Below the pieces are notes generated by a model. The model ran no database searches and was not told the DNA's origin. It worked only from the letters and a program-made list of their open reading frames with translations. Below are positions 50,600 to 59,306 of a stretch of 64,000 bases of DNA, piece after piece. How positions within the stretch are numbered: position 1 is the first letter of the stretch; every line of letters starts with the position of its first letter. The translations under genes were made by a program, and so were the position numbers. The DNA comes from CAIVAT01 sp964525995 (lineage in GTDB: Bacteria; Bacteroidota; Bacteroidia; Bacteroidales; FEN-979), in NCBI GenBank assembly GCA_964525995.1, contig CAZGIM010000018.1, forward strand, positions 18,866 to 82,865, read 5' to 3'.

Positions 50600-52045
50600 A
50601 TGAAATTAAATATCAGTTACTTGGCCAAAAATATGATGATGGTTATTATCACGATTTTTATCGTAAATACAGGTTCCGCAGACAATCTCATCACTCCCGG
50701 TACCATCCTGAAAGTCCAGCCGGGTACTACTCTTGTATCAATGGACAACCTGGTGATCAAAAACGGGGCTACACTGAGTAACAGCGGAACGGTGGTCTGT
50801 AAAAAGAACCTCACCAACGAGAATGTCTCGCCGAATTCCCTCGGCAGCGGTACCACAGAACTGTCAGGTACAGTCCAGCAAACCATCAGCGGACAGAACA
50901 TCCTGGCAAACCTTACGGTCAATAATTCCACCGGGGTTGCCATTGGAGGTAATACTGCCGTAAATGGCAATCTGACGTTAACAAGCGGAAGGATATCCCT
51001 TGGATCAAGCAACCTCACCCTGGGGCCATTGGCAGCCATTGTAGGCACTCCTTCAGCATCGGTGATGATCATCGTTACCGGCACGGGAGAACTGCGTAAA
51101 GAGTTCCCGGAAGACTATTCAGGAACCTTCGTCTACCCAGTAGGTGATGATACAGGAACACCCGAATATTCACCCGTGACGATCATCTTTACAAGCCCTG
51201 CGTTTGCCCCAGGAAACTACGTCGGGGTGAGTTTGAAGAACGAAAAGTATCCCGATGCAGGTATCACTGGAAACTACCTGAACCGCTACTGGAACCTCTC
51301 TTATGCCGGGATCACCAACTTCCTTTGCAACGCAACATTCCAGTATCTCACCGACGATGTAGTGGGAACAGAGAACATACTCTCCTGCTCTAAAGTCAAC
51401 CCTGCGCCATGGATGACCTATGGACCCACGAACGCAATCACCCATGTTTTAACTGCTAATGGTTTGATAGCACTTGGTTCCTTTACCGGACTGAAGAGCA
51501 CCACTACTCCAATGAACCAGGAATTGGCTAATGTGATCATTCCAAATGGCCTCACCACCTGTTACGATGCCCAGCAAATACTGACAGTCGCAGGAAACGG
51601 AACCACCTTCATCGTGGAAAACGGTGGAAGTGTGACTCTGATTGCAGGCAATAAGATATCCATTCTCAACGGGGCTAAAGTATATTCAGGCGGTTATCTG
51701 CATGGGTATATCACCACCACCGGAAATTTCTGTGGAACCATGCTGGCACCCCTTATGGCCAGCAACCAGGCTGGTGAGACAGTCGGTATGAAGGAGTTAG
51801 AGAAAACCCCGTTGATCAAGGTATACCCAAATCCATCCAGCGATATGGTCATCGTGGAGGTGGTTGGCACTACGGAGGATGCCTGTATTACTGTTTACAG
51901 CATGCTTGGTGGAAGGCTTTACCAAAAGCAGCTCAAAGGTGACAATAAATACCAATTCTCCCTCTCCGACAAACCTGTCGGCATCTATATAGTCAGGGTA
52001 CAGGCTGGGGACCAGTCAGAGATAGCGAAGGTGGTGAAGAAGTAA
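50600..52045 (+). CDS. Secreted beta-helix-like protein with T9SS tail
   Basis: The 481-residue protein has a signal peptide (MMMVIITIFIVNTGSADN). It then carries long strings of short strands (IKNGATLSNSGTVVCKKNL, AVNGNLTLTSGRISLGSSNL, GNKISILNGAKVYSGGYLHG) that read like a right-handed beta-helix or adhesin-type stalk, and a T9SS type A tail (IKVYPNPSSDMVIVEVV to the end). No enzymatic motif is seen; it may be an adhesin or matrix protein. Confidence 0.85.
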   Translation: MKLNISYLAKNMMMVIITIFIVNTGSADNLITPGTILKVQPGTTLVSMDNLVIKNGATLSNSGTVVCKKNLTNENVSPNSLGSGTTELSGTVQQTISGQNILANLTVNNSTGVAIGGNTAVNGNLTLTSGRISLGSSNLTLGPLAAIVGTPSASVMIIVTGTGELRKEFPEDYSGTFVYPVGDDTGTPEYSPVTIIFTSPAFAPGNYVGVSLKNEKYPDAGITGNYLNRYWNLSYAGITNFLCNATFQYLTDDVVGTENILSCSKVNPAPWMTYGPTNAITHVLTANGLIALGSFTGLKSTTTPMNQELANVIIPNGLTTCYDAQQILTVAGNGTTFIVENGGSVTLIAGNKISILNGAKVYSGGYLHGYITTTGNFCGTMLAPLMASNQAGETVGMKELEKTPLIKVYPNPSSDMVIVEVVGTTEDACITVYSMLGGRLYQKQLKGDNKYQFSLSDKPVGIYIVRVQAGDQSEIAKVVKK

Positions 52046-52067
52046 GACGAATTGGAAATCAAATGAT

Positions 52068-52115
52068 TTTTGTTTGTTACTGACAAATGAATTTGTATCT
52101 TTGTAACAAACAAAA
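52068..52115 (+). promoter_or_regulatory. Promoter of the first DUF4143 ATPase inside a perfect 13-bp inverted repeat
   Basis: TTTG (52073-52076), 19 bases, TATCTTTG (52096-52103) forms a perfect promoter. TTTTGTTTGTTAC (52068-52080) and GTAACAAACAAAA (52103-52115) are exact reverse complements; the left arm covers the -33 box and the right arm starts at the last base of the -7 box and covers the start site. An operator or a leader hairpin. Confidence 0.8.
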
Positions 52116-52120
52116 TCATC

Positions 52121-53329
52121 GTGATCCGAAAAGAGGACCTCCGGTCAATAATTCTGGACCAACGCCAAAACCTGGAAGCGGAGAACCGGTTTATCACACG
52201 GAACCAGTTGAATACGATTGATCCGGATTCGCCACAAGCCCTGGTGATCACCGGTGTGAGGCGTTGCGGTAAAACCACCCTGCTGAAAGAGCTTGCGCAA
52301 AGCCTTCCCGGTTATTATTACCTGAGTTTTGAAGATGTGCGGTTGACTCCATTCGAGGCAACAGATTTCATAAAAACCGAGGAAGTATTCCTGGAAGAGT
52401 TCGGAAAATGTGATTACTTACTGTTCGATGAGATCCAGAATGTGCCGGGATGGGAAATTTATATCCGGCAAAAACTCGACCAAAAGCGACATGTGATCCT
52501 CACCGGGTCCAATGCCCGGTTATTGAGCCGGGAGCCGGGAACCCACCTTACCGGCCGGCATCTTGATTTTGAGCTGTTTCCCTTCTCCTATCAGGAGTAC
52601 CTCGTTTTCGAAAACACGACAGCCGGGCTTTCTTCATTTCAAAAGTATCTTACCCTTGGCGGCTTTCCTGAATTCCTGATTTCAGGTAAAAAGGATTACC
52701 TGCAACAACTGCTGATTGATGTTTTGATGCGCGACATCGCGGTGAAGCACGCTGTCAGGAATGTGAAAGTCCTGAAAGAAATGACGGTTTTCCTGTTAAG
52801 CAACATAGGAAAGGATTATTCCTACCATTCAATCCGCCGGGTTTTTTCTCTTGGCGCAGTGACCACCGTGATCGATTATATATCATTTCTCGAGGAATCA
52901 TACCTGCTCTTTTCAATCCCGAAATTTGATCATTCCCTGAAAAACCAATCGGTGAATCCCAAAAAGATCTATGCGGTCGACAATGGACTTGCCCTGGCCA
53001 ATTCGCTCTCTTTTTCTTCCGACACGGGAAGGATGCTCGAAAATCTGGTTTTTCTGATGCTCCGACGCAGATATAAGGAGATCTATTATTTCCGCGATAC
53101 CCGGGAATGCGACTTCATCGTCAGGGAGTCGGGTGCGGTGACCATGGCTGTTCAGGTTTGCGCTCAACTCACCCATGATAACAAGGACAGGGAATTGGAG
53201 GGATTAAAAAACGCCATGCTCTTTTTTGATCTTCCGGAAGGTTTACTACTGACGATGAATGAGGATGATAAAATCACTATTGGCGACAGAACCATCACGA
53301 TCAAACCGGTATGGAAATGGAATTGCTGA
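52121..53329 (+). CDS. AAA ATPase with C-terminal DUF4143 domain
   Basis: The 402-residue protein starts with GTG. An AAA_14 ATPase domain has Walker A GVRRCGKTTLL at about 45-55, Walker B YLLFDEIQNVPGW and sensor ILTGSNARLL. It is followed by the DUF4143 domain (about 235-390: IDYISFLEESYLLFSIPKF, KIYAVDNGLA, ENLVFLMLRRRY, RDTRECDFIV). These proteins are abundant and variably present in Bacteroidota; the C-terminal region resembles a restriction-endonuclease-like fold and roles in defence or mobile-element biology have been proposed, without firm proof. A second copy lies at 54859. Confidence 0.92.
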   Translation: MIRKEDLRSIILDQRQNLEAENRFITRNQLNTIDPDSPQALVITGVRRCGKTTLLKELAQSLPGYYYLSFEDVRLTPFEATDFIKTEEVFLEEFGKCDYLLFDEIQNVPGWEIYIRQKLDQKRHVILTGSNARLLSREPGTHLTGRHLDFELFPFSYQEYLVFENTTAGLSSFQKYLTLGGFPEFLISGKKDYLQQLLIDVLMRDIAVKHAVRNVKVLKEMTVFLLSNIGKDYSYHSIRRVFSLGAVTTVIDYISFLEESYLLFSIPKFDHSLKNQSVNPKKIYAVDNGLALANSLSFSSDTGRMLENLVFLMLRRRYKEIYYFRDTRECDFIVRESGAVTMAVQVCAQLTHDNKDRELEGLKNAMLFFDLPEGLLLTMNEDDKITIGDRTITIKPVWKWNC

Positions 53330-53436
53330 GATCCGCATGAAAAAAGAACAAAAAAAGTGTCCGATCAGCCAAGAGATATGGTTATTCAGATCCTTGAATA
53401 TATCGGTATATCTGAACATCAAAAAAACAGCCCATC

Positions 53437-54222
53437 ATGATTGCCGGATACCTTCAGTTTGCCCCGCTCTTTGGTTTAAAAGAGAATAATTTCAACGCTA
53501 TCCGTTCGCTGACAAAGGGAATCAGGGCTGATCTCCTGGTCCTTCCCGAACTCTTTGCCACTGGCTACACCTTCATCTCCTCGGATGAAGTAAAAACCCT
53601 TTCCGAACCGGTGAACGGTCCCACCGCCCGGTTCCTGATGGAACTCTCCGCCCTGACCGGCGCCGTGATGGTGGGTGGCTTCGTTGAAACTGAAAATGGA
53701 AAATACTACAATTCCTGCCTGGTGACCGATCACGAAAAGATCCTGGGAACATACCGGAAGATCCACCTTTTCAATAAGGAAAAACTTTGGTTCTCGCCAG
53801 GAGACCGGCTGCCAGAGGTTATCGACATCGGAAAAGCCAAAATCGGCGCGATGATCTGTTTCGACTGGATCTTCCCCGAATTGTGCCGGACCCTTGCTCT
53901 GAAAGGCGCACAAGTGATCGTACATCCTTCGAACCTGGTGCTGCCCTGGGCACAGCGCGCCCTGTTCGCCCGGTGCATCGAAAACCGGGTATTCGCCATC
54001 ACCGCAAACCGCATCGGAAGAGAACAAAGAGGAAACGATGATTTCACCTTCACCGGCGGCAGCCAGATCATGTCGTGCACCGGCGAGATTTTATCTTCAG
54101 CCCCGACCGACCAGCCATTCGTTGGCCTGGCCGGATTCGATCCCTCCAAAGCCGATCAGAAGATGATTAATCCGTTCAATGACCTGCTGGGTGACAGGAG
54201 GCCGGAAATGTATAACCTTTAA
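53437..54222 (+). CDS. Carbon-nitrogen hydrolase (nitrilase superfamily)
   Basis: The 261-residue protein has the nitrilase triad: Glu in LLVLPELFATGY, Lys in YRKIHLFNKEK and Cys in MICFDWIFPELCR. The second Glu is in PGD..LPEVIDIG, and AITANRIG closes the fold. The superfamily hydrolyses amides (omega-amidase, N-carbamoyl hydrolases and similar); the substrate here is not clear. It lies between the two DUF4143 ATPase genes. Confidence 0.93.
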   Translation: MIAGYLQFAPLFGLKENNFNAIRSLTKGIRADLLVLPELFATGYTFISSDEVKTLSEPVNGPTARFLMELSALTGAVMVGGFVETENGKYYNSCLVTDHEKILGTYRKIHLFNKEKLWFSPGDRLPEVIDIGKAKIGAMICFDWIFPELCRTLALKGAQVIVHPSNLVLPWAQRALFARCIENRVFAITANRIGREQRGNDDFTFTGGSQIMSCTGEILSSAPTDQPFVGLAGFDPSKADQKMINPFNDLLGDRRPEMYNL

Positions 54223-54260
54223 TTTACGATTGCCATGATTTACGATTGCCATGATTGAAG
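54221..54260. repeat. ATTTACGATTG-family repeat, left of the IVP gene
   Basis: Two plus-orientation copies, AATTTACGATTGCCATG and ATTTACGATTGCCATGATTG, overlapping the stop region of the nitrilase gene by two bases. Facing copies lie at 54689-54806 beyond the IVP gene. Confidence 0.8.
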
Positions 54261-54323
54261 AAAATATTATTTAAAAACTTTTCACCTTTTTGTTTTTTTC
54301 TGATAAACCATTAAACATTTTTT

Positions 54324-54674
54324 ATGGACAGGGAAGAACTTTGCGAAAGGACCAAACGGTTCAGCATCAGGATTATCAATCTTGCGGTATCTCTGCCGGG
54401 AACCATCCCTGGAACGATGATTGCCCGGCAGATAATTCGGTCAGGAAGCTCCGTGGGTGCCAATTACAGATCTGCATGCCGGTCTAAATCACGGCGTGAT
54501 TTTATCAACAAAATTAAAACGGTAGAAGAAGAGGCTGATGAAACCATGTTCTGGCTTGAGATCATCGAAGAACTGCAGTTGATAAAACCAGAAAAACTCA
54601 CCGGCCTCAAACAGGAAACCCTGGAACTGCTCTCTATCTTCGTGGCCAGCCTGAAGACCGCAAGAAAAAATTGA
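54324..54674 (+). CDS. Four-helix-bundle protein of the 23S rRNA intervening sequence (IVP/S23) family
   Basis: The 116-residue protein matches the S23/IVP family: RTKRFSIRIINLAVSLPGTI, MIARQIIRSGSSVGANYRSA and KTVEEEADETMFWLEIIEEL, with a C-terminal helix ELLSIFVASLKTARKN. IVP proteins are encoded inside 23S rRNA intervening sequences in Leptospira and elsewhere, and as free-standing genes in Bacteroidota; relatives (Avd) partner diversity-generating reverse transcriptases, but no RT is here. The gene is bracketed by inverted ATTTACGATTG repeats. Confidence 0.9.
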   Translation: MDREELCERTKRFSIRIINLAVSLPGTIPGTMIARQIIRSGSSVGANYRSACRSKSRRDFINKIKTVEEEADETMFWLEIIEELQLIKPEKLTGLKQETLELLSIFVASLKTARKN

Positions 54675-54688
54675 TTCATAATTAATTC

Positions 54689-54806
54689 AATTTACGATCG
54701 ACGATTGAAAGAATGTCATTCGTAAATCGTAAATCATGTCAATCGTAAATAAATTTAATCTTGGCAATCGTAAATCAATTCAATCATGTCAATCGTATAT
54801 CAATTT
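54689..54806. repeat. ATTTACGATTG-family repeat cluster, right of the IVP gene
   Basis: One plus copy (ATTTACGATCGACGATTG) then at least four reverse copies (CGTAAATCGTAAATCATG, TCAATCGTAAAT, GCAATCGTAAATC, TCAATCGTATATC). With the left cluster at 54221-54260 it faces inward around the IVP gene. Confidence 0.8.
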
Positions 54807-54858
54807 TGTGATCGTATTCATAAAATTTATATTAATTTTGTGAACAGAATAAAGTGAA

Positions 54859-55983
54859 ATGATTCAAAGGACACTTCAGCAGGTGATCAGCCCTTATCTG
54901 TTTAAGGGAAAGGCGATCATTATTACCGGGGCGAGACAGACCGGGAAGACCACCCTGGCTGTTGAAATCGCTAAGGCCACAGGCAAACGCTGGCTCATGT
55001 GGAATTGCGATGAACCCGATGTGGAACAATACCTGAACCGGCCTTCCTCGACCGAATTGGCAGGCAGGATCGGGAACGCCGAATTGCTGGTTATCGATGA
55101 AGCCCAGCGGATAGAGAACATCGGTATCACCCTGAAGTTGATCTGTGATCAGATCAAACCATTGCAGCTTCTGGTTACCGGCTCTTCGGCTCTTGGGCTT
55201 CGTGATTCAATCCAGGAACCATTGACCGGACGGAAACTTGAGTTTCATCTGCACCCGTTGACTTTTTCCGAAATGATCCGTTCCTACACTGAAGTCGATG
55301 AGATACGCCTGCTGGAACAAAGGCTTATTTATGGCATGTATCCTGAGATCGTCACAACGGGCCTTGATCGGTCAAAACTGCTTATGGAATTGGCCGGAGA
55401 CTACTTGTACAAGGATATCCTGGCTTTGGAATCGGTCCGTAAGCCGGGTATTATTCCGAAACTATTACGTGCACTTGCCCTGCAGGTCACTAATGAGGTT
55501 TCACTGACCGAATTGGGCGAAATAGCAGGTTGCGATCGTAACACCGTTATCCGTTACCTGGACTTGCTCGAGAAAACGTTCGTCATTTTCAGCCTTTCAC
55601 CCATCAATAAAAATCCCAGGAATGAAATAAAGAAGAGCCGGAAAGTCTATTTTTGGGACAATGGCATCCGCAACGCGCTGATCAACCAGTTCAACCCTTT
55701 AAATCTAAGAGACGATACCGGAAAGTTATGGGAAAATTACCTGGTCTGTGAAAGGATCAAATGGGATCGATACCTCGATCCGATGGCCTCCCACTATTTC
55801 TGGAAGACACACCAGCAGCAGGAGATCGACTTGGTCATTGAAAAGAACCGCTCTTACGAGGCGTTTGAGTTCAAGTGGAATCGTTCAAAAACCGCCAAAC
55901 CACCAAACCGGTTCATGCAGGATTACACCCCGACTGCATTCCTCACGGTAAATCCGGCAAACTACCAGGATTTTCTCAGATAG
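54859..55983 (+). CDS. Second AAA ATPase with DUF4143 domain
   Basis: The 374-residue protein has Walker A ITGARQTGKTTLAVEI, Walker B LLVIDEAQRIE, sensor LLVTGSSALGLRD, and the DUF4143 part (about 215-374: LGEIAGCDRNTVIRYLDLL, KVYFWDNGIRNAL, GKLWENYLVCERI, HQQQEIDLVIEK). It shares the layout of the 52121 gene but not close sequence. Upstream is a TAATTTTG box (54833-54840). These genes are often found in patchy, horizontally spread positions. Confidence 0.92.
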   Translation: MIQRTLQQVISPYLFKGKAIIITGARQTGKTTLAVEIAKATGKRWLMWNCDEPDVEQYLNRPSSTELAGRIGNAELLVIDEAQRIENIGITLKLICDQIKPLQLLVTGSSALGLRDSIQEPLTGRKLEFHLHPLTFSEMIRSYTEVDEIRLLEQRLIYGMYPEIVTTGLDRSKLLMELAGDYLYKDILALESVRKPGIIPKLLRALALQVTNEVSLTELGEIAGCDRNTVIRYLDLLEKTFVIFSLSPINKNPRNEIKKSRKVYFWDNGIRNALINQFNPLNLRDDTGKLWENYLVCERIKWDRYLDPMASHYFWKTHQQQEIDLVIEKNRSYEAFEFKWNRSKTAKPPNRFMQDYTPTAFLTVNPANYQDFLR

Positions 55984-56021
55984 AATGAAGCTGAAAAAGT
56001 TTGACAATAAAGCAAGATTTC

Positions 56022-56034
56022 TATTTACGATTGA
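56022..56034. repeat. Partial ATTTACGATTG repeat
   Basis: A single plus-orientation ATTTACGATTGAA in the gap before the YciI gene. Confidence 0.5.
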
Positions 56035-56089
56035 AATTTTCATAGCGCTTCGAAAGCAGGTGCAGGCATTGGAAAAATGTTCGTTGGCA

Positions 56090-56123
56090 TTTGATTTTCC
56101 GTTAATTTTGATGGAAAATCAAA
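56090..56123 (+). promoter_or_regulatory. 11-bp inverted repeat around the -7 box of the YciI gene
   Basis: TTTGATTTTCC (56090-56100) and GGAAAATCAAA (56113-56123) are exact reverse complements; between them lies TAATTTTG (56103-56110), a perfect -7 box. The ATG is at 56127. Operator-like placement. Confidence 0.7.
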
Positions 56124-56126
56124 CCC

Positions 56127-56411
56127 ATGTTTGCCGCTCATTCCGTTTACCTGAAGCCCATCGACGAGGTCGACAAATACCTCGATGCACACCGGGCTTA
56201 TGTGAAATCCCTTTACGAGAAAGGGATTGCTATCTGTTCGGGGCCAAAGATCCCCCGCACCGGCGGCTTTATCCTGATGAAAACAACCAACAAGGAGGAG
56301 GCGCTGGAGATCATAAAACACGATCCTTATGTGATCCATGGCGTTGCCCGGTACGATGTGATCGAATTCGAGGTACGGAGTAAAGCAGAAGGGTTTGAAA
56401 AATTCCTCTGA
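56127..56411 (+). CDS. YciI family protein
   Basis: The 94-residue protein has a YciI/ferredoxin-like fold: PIDEVDKYLDAHRAYVKSLY with the conserved His in DAHRAYVKSLYEKG, SGPKIPRTGGFILMKTTNKE and IIKHDPYVIHGVARYDVIEF. YciI proteins are cytoplasmic dimers related to muconolactone isomerases, with unknown substrate in most cases. A palindrome surrounds its -7 box. Confidence 0.9.
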   Translation: MFAAHSVYLKPIDEVDKYLDAHRAYVKSLYEKGIAICSGPKIPRTGGFILMKTTNKEEALEIIKHDPYVIHGVARYDVIEFEVRSKAEGFEKFL

Positions 56412-56500
56412 ACGCATGTAAAAACAGACTTTCCCGGTTCCGCTTAACGCGATTTCAGATCATAGCCAAACTTCTCCATCAAAACGAAATCTATTGAAAT

Positions 56501-59221
56501 ATGCCACTTAAAATGCATGTATTGAAGCCTGTAAAGCAGAAAGCCAAGAACAGGAAACCAACGCCAAAACAGGAAGCAACCATTCCCTACCATCGCAAGC
56601 CACATAATATGTCGCTCGAAGCCTGGCAGATCGCACTCAGAAAACAATTTGTAACGGATAAACCATTTGCCATCAAACGACTCGATGGTCATCCGGTTTT
56701 CACCGATTATTCGGTCTATAATCCCGTGACAAAAAATACTTACAAGGTTGCCATCCGAAATAACGACCAGGTTATGAATTTCTGCACGTGCCTCGATTTT
56801 AAAACCAACCACCTGGGTACCTGCAAACACATTGAAGCGGTCCTCCTTCAAATCAGTTCGACACCCCGGCTCAAATCGCTGCTGAAAAAAGGTTATTCCC
56901 CACCATATTCTTCGGTCTATATTCAGTACGGTAACGAGCGTAAAGTCAGGTTACGTATCGGAACCGATTCGCGGATTAAGTTTAAAAACATGGCCTGGGA
57001 GTATTTCGACCGTGATATGAATCTGACGCCATACGGTTTTACCAATTTTGAGCAGTTCAGGTTGAAAGCGGCCGCCATTGACCCTGAATTCAGGTGTTAT
57101 GATGACGCTATGGAATTTATCCTTGAATCCAGAGAAAGAAAAAAAAGACATCAGTGGATCGATGAACATTATCCAACCGGCGAAGAACTCGAAGGGATCC
57201 TCGCTACAAAACTCTTTCCTTATCAGCAACAAGGTATCCTGTTCGCAGCAAAAGCCGGCAGGAGCCTGATCGCCGACGAAATGGGATTGGGGAAGACCAT
57301 CCAGGCCATCGGTGTAGCTGAACTAATAAAAACGGAAGCGGATATTGCAAGTGTTCTGATCGCCTGTCCTACTTCCTTAAAATACCAATGGCAATCGGAG
57401 ATCAAACGGTTCACCCAAAGTACGGTCCAGGTTATTGAAGGCATGCCGCACATTCGCCAGTCGCAATATTCTTCCGATGCGCTGTATAAAATCGTCTCCT
57501 ACCACACCCTCGCACACGATCTCGAAGCGATCAATGCCGGCGAATTCGACCTGGTGATTCTCGATGAAGCCCAGCGAATCAAAAACTGGAAAACCAAGAT
57601 CGCGCAAAGCGTCAAGAAGATACGTTCCACTTACGCGCTGGTGTTAACTGGCACCCCACTCGAAAACAAGCTGGAAGAGCTGTACTCGATCGTTCAATTT
57701 GTTGACCCGTTCAAACTGGGTCCATATTACCATTTCCTGGATTATTACCAGGTGAAGAATGAAACCGGCCGGGTACTTGGGTACCGGCATCTCCATGAAA
57801 TATCCCACAAATTGTCGGATATCATGATCCGGCGCTCCAAAAAAGAGGTGATGTCGCAACTCCCAGAGCGAATGGACAAAACCCTCTTTGTTGCCATGAC
57901 CGACAAGCAGATGGAGATGCACACGGAGTTTGCAGATGCCGTTGCCCGGATCGTCAACAAATGGAAACGTCAGGGATTTTTAAACGAAAAAGACCGGCAG
58001 CGCCTGCTGATCAACCTGAACCTGATGCGAATGGTTTGCGACAGTACCTACATCATTGATCAGGAGACAAGGCACGATACGAAGATCGATGAACTGATGA
58101 ATATCCTGGAAGAGTATTTCGACGGGAACGGGGAGAAGGTTGTAGTGTTTAGCCAGTGGGAACGCATGACCAGGCTGGTTGCACGCGAACTGGAGACAAG
58201 GAACATCGGCTACCGCTACCTTCACGGAGGCGTTCCCAGCCGTGAAAGGAAATCCCTGTTCGACCATTTCAACGGTGATCCGGAATGCCGGGTATTCCTG
58301 TCGACCGACGCCGGCAGCACCGGTCTCAACCTTCAGTCGGCCTCTATGATCATAAACCTTGACATCCCGTGGAATCCTGCCATTTTGGAGCAACGGATAG
58401 GTCGGGTTCACCGGTATGGACAGAAAAGTAAAGTCCAGGTAATTAATTTTGTGTCGTCAGGTACCATCGAGCACCGGATGATCGCTGTGCTCAAATTCAA
58501 GACCTCCTTATTTGACGGGATCCTAAACGATGGCGAAGATTCCATTTTCATGGGCGAAGACAAGTTCCGCGAATTTATGAAGACCGTCGAAAGCATTACC
58601 ATGCCTTCCGAATCCAATGAAACCGGAGCGGTTCAGATCGCTGAAGACTTTGAAGAAGAATCAGCAGGATTGAGAATCGGGGCAGTTGATGAGATGAGAA
58701 AAGACCCTGATGATCATGCAGATACCGTGTCTGTAAATCCCATCCCGGGAGATGACGATGTGGTTCCTGTTGGCATTGATCTGACAAGAAGCATCATTAC
58801 CGAACAGCTTGAGACAAGACAGAATATCTCGATTCCCGGAATGTCGGAAAGTAATGACGTTTCCATATCTTCTTCAGAATCCCGGGAAGAATCAACAACA
58901 ACCGGCCAGGCATACGATCAGCCGTTATCGAAGGATTCATCAAGGATTACCAGCGCTCAGGCAACCGGCAGCCAACCGGATTCTCATCTGGCTGCACCAC
59001 CACCCGAACCAGCTGATCTAATCGCCAGGGGATTTGGATTTTTCAGCGGACTGGCACAGACATTTTCTTCCCCTGAAGCAACCCAAAAACTTGTTTCATC
59101 GCTAGTCGATAAGGATCCCCTTTCAGGAAAAACGTATCTGAAGATTCCGGTCGAAAACGAAAAAGTGGTGGCTGATGCACTGAATTTATTTGGACAACTA
59201 TTCATGTCATTAAGGAAATAA
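56501..59221 (+). CDS. SWIM zinc-finger SNF2 family helicase
   Basis: The 906-residue protein has an N-terminal SWIM finger (CTCLDFKTNHLGTCKHIEAV, at about 92-112: CxC and CxH). The SNF2/Swi2 ATPase follows with motif I DEMGLGKTIQAIG (about 259-271), DEAQ at about 353, motif III TGTPLENKLEE, motif V TGLNLQSASMIINLD and motif VI QRIGRVHRYGQ (about 635). Residues about 705-870 form a low-complexity acidic and Ser-rich tail, ending in a structured piece (LKIPVENEKVVADALNLFGQ). Such helicases remodel DNA-protein complexes; bacterial ones with SWIM domains are poorly studied. Confidence 0.93.
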   Translation: MPLKMHVLKPVKQKAKNRKPTPKQEATIPYHRKPHNMSLEAWQIALRKQFVTDKPFAIKRLDGHPVFTDYSVYNPVTKNTYKVAIRNNDQVMNFCTCLDFKTNHLGTCKHIEAVLLQISSTPRLKSLLKKGYSPPYSSVYIQYGNERKVRLRIGTDSRIKFKNMAWEYFDRDMNLTPYGFTNFEQFRLKAAAIDPEFRCYDDAMEFILESRERKKRHQWIDEHYPTGEELEGILATKLFPYQQQGILFAAKAGRSLIADEMGLGKTIQAIGVAELIKTEADIASVLIACPTSLKYQWQSEIKRFTQSTVQVIEGMPHIRQSQYSSDALYKIVSYHTLAHDLEAINAGEFDLVILDEAQRIKNWKTKIAQSVKKIRSTYALVLTGTPLENKLEELYSIVQFVDPFKLGPYYHFLDYYQVKNETGRVLGYRHLHEISHKLSDIMIRRSKKEVMSQLPERMDKTLFVAMTDKQMEMHTEFADAVARIVNKWKRQGFLNEKDRQRLLINLNLMRMVCDSTYIIDQETRHDTKIDELMNILEEYFDGNGEKVVVFSQWERMTRLVARELETRNIGYRYLHGGVPSRERKSLFDHFNGDPECRVFLSTDAGSTGLNLQSASMIINLDIPWNPAILEQRIGRVHRYGQKSKVQVINFVSSGTIEHRMIAVLKFKTSLFDGILNDGEDSIFMGEDKFREFMKTVESITMPSESNETGAVQIAEDFEEESAGLRIGAVDEMRKDPDDHADTVSVNPIPGDDDVVPVGIDLTRSIITEQLETRQNISIPGMSESNDVSISSSESREESTTTGQAYDQPLSKDSSRITSAQATGSQPDSHLAAPPPEPADLIARGFGFFSGLAQTFSSPEATQKLVSSLVDKDPLSGKTYLKIPVENEKVVADALNLFGQLFMSLRK

Positions 59222-59306
59222 TGGTTCTGAACTGCAATTTTCGTTTACATCAAACAGTTATTTCCACTGGGAACCGGACACTGATTTTGTTTCATCTTTA
59301 GTTAAA

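Noticed and set aside
54324..54674. Diversity-generating retroelement accessory (Avd)
   Set aside because: IVP and Avd are related folds, but no reverse transcriptase, template repeat or variable repeat is present in the window.
54689..54806. CRISPR array
   Set aside because: The repeats are short (about 11 bases), in both orientations, with irregular spacing and no cas genes.
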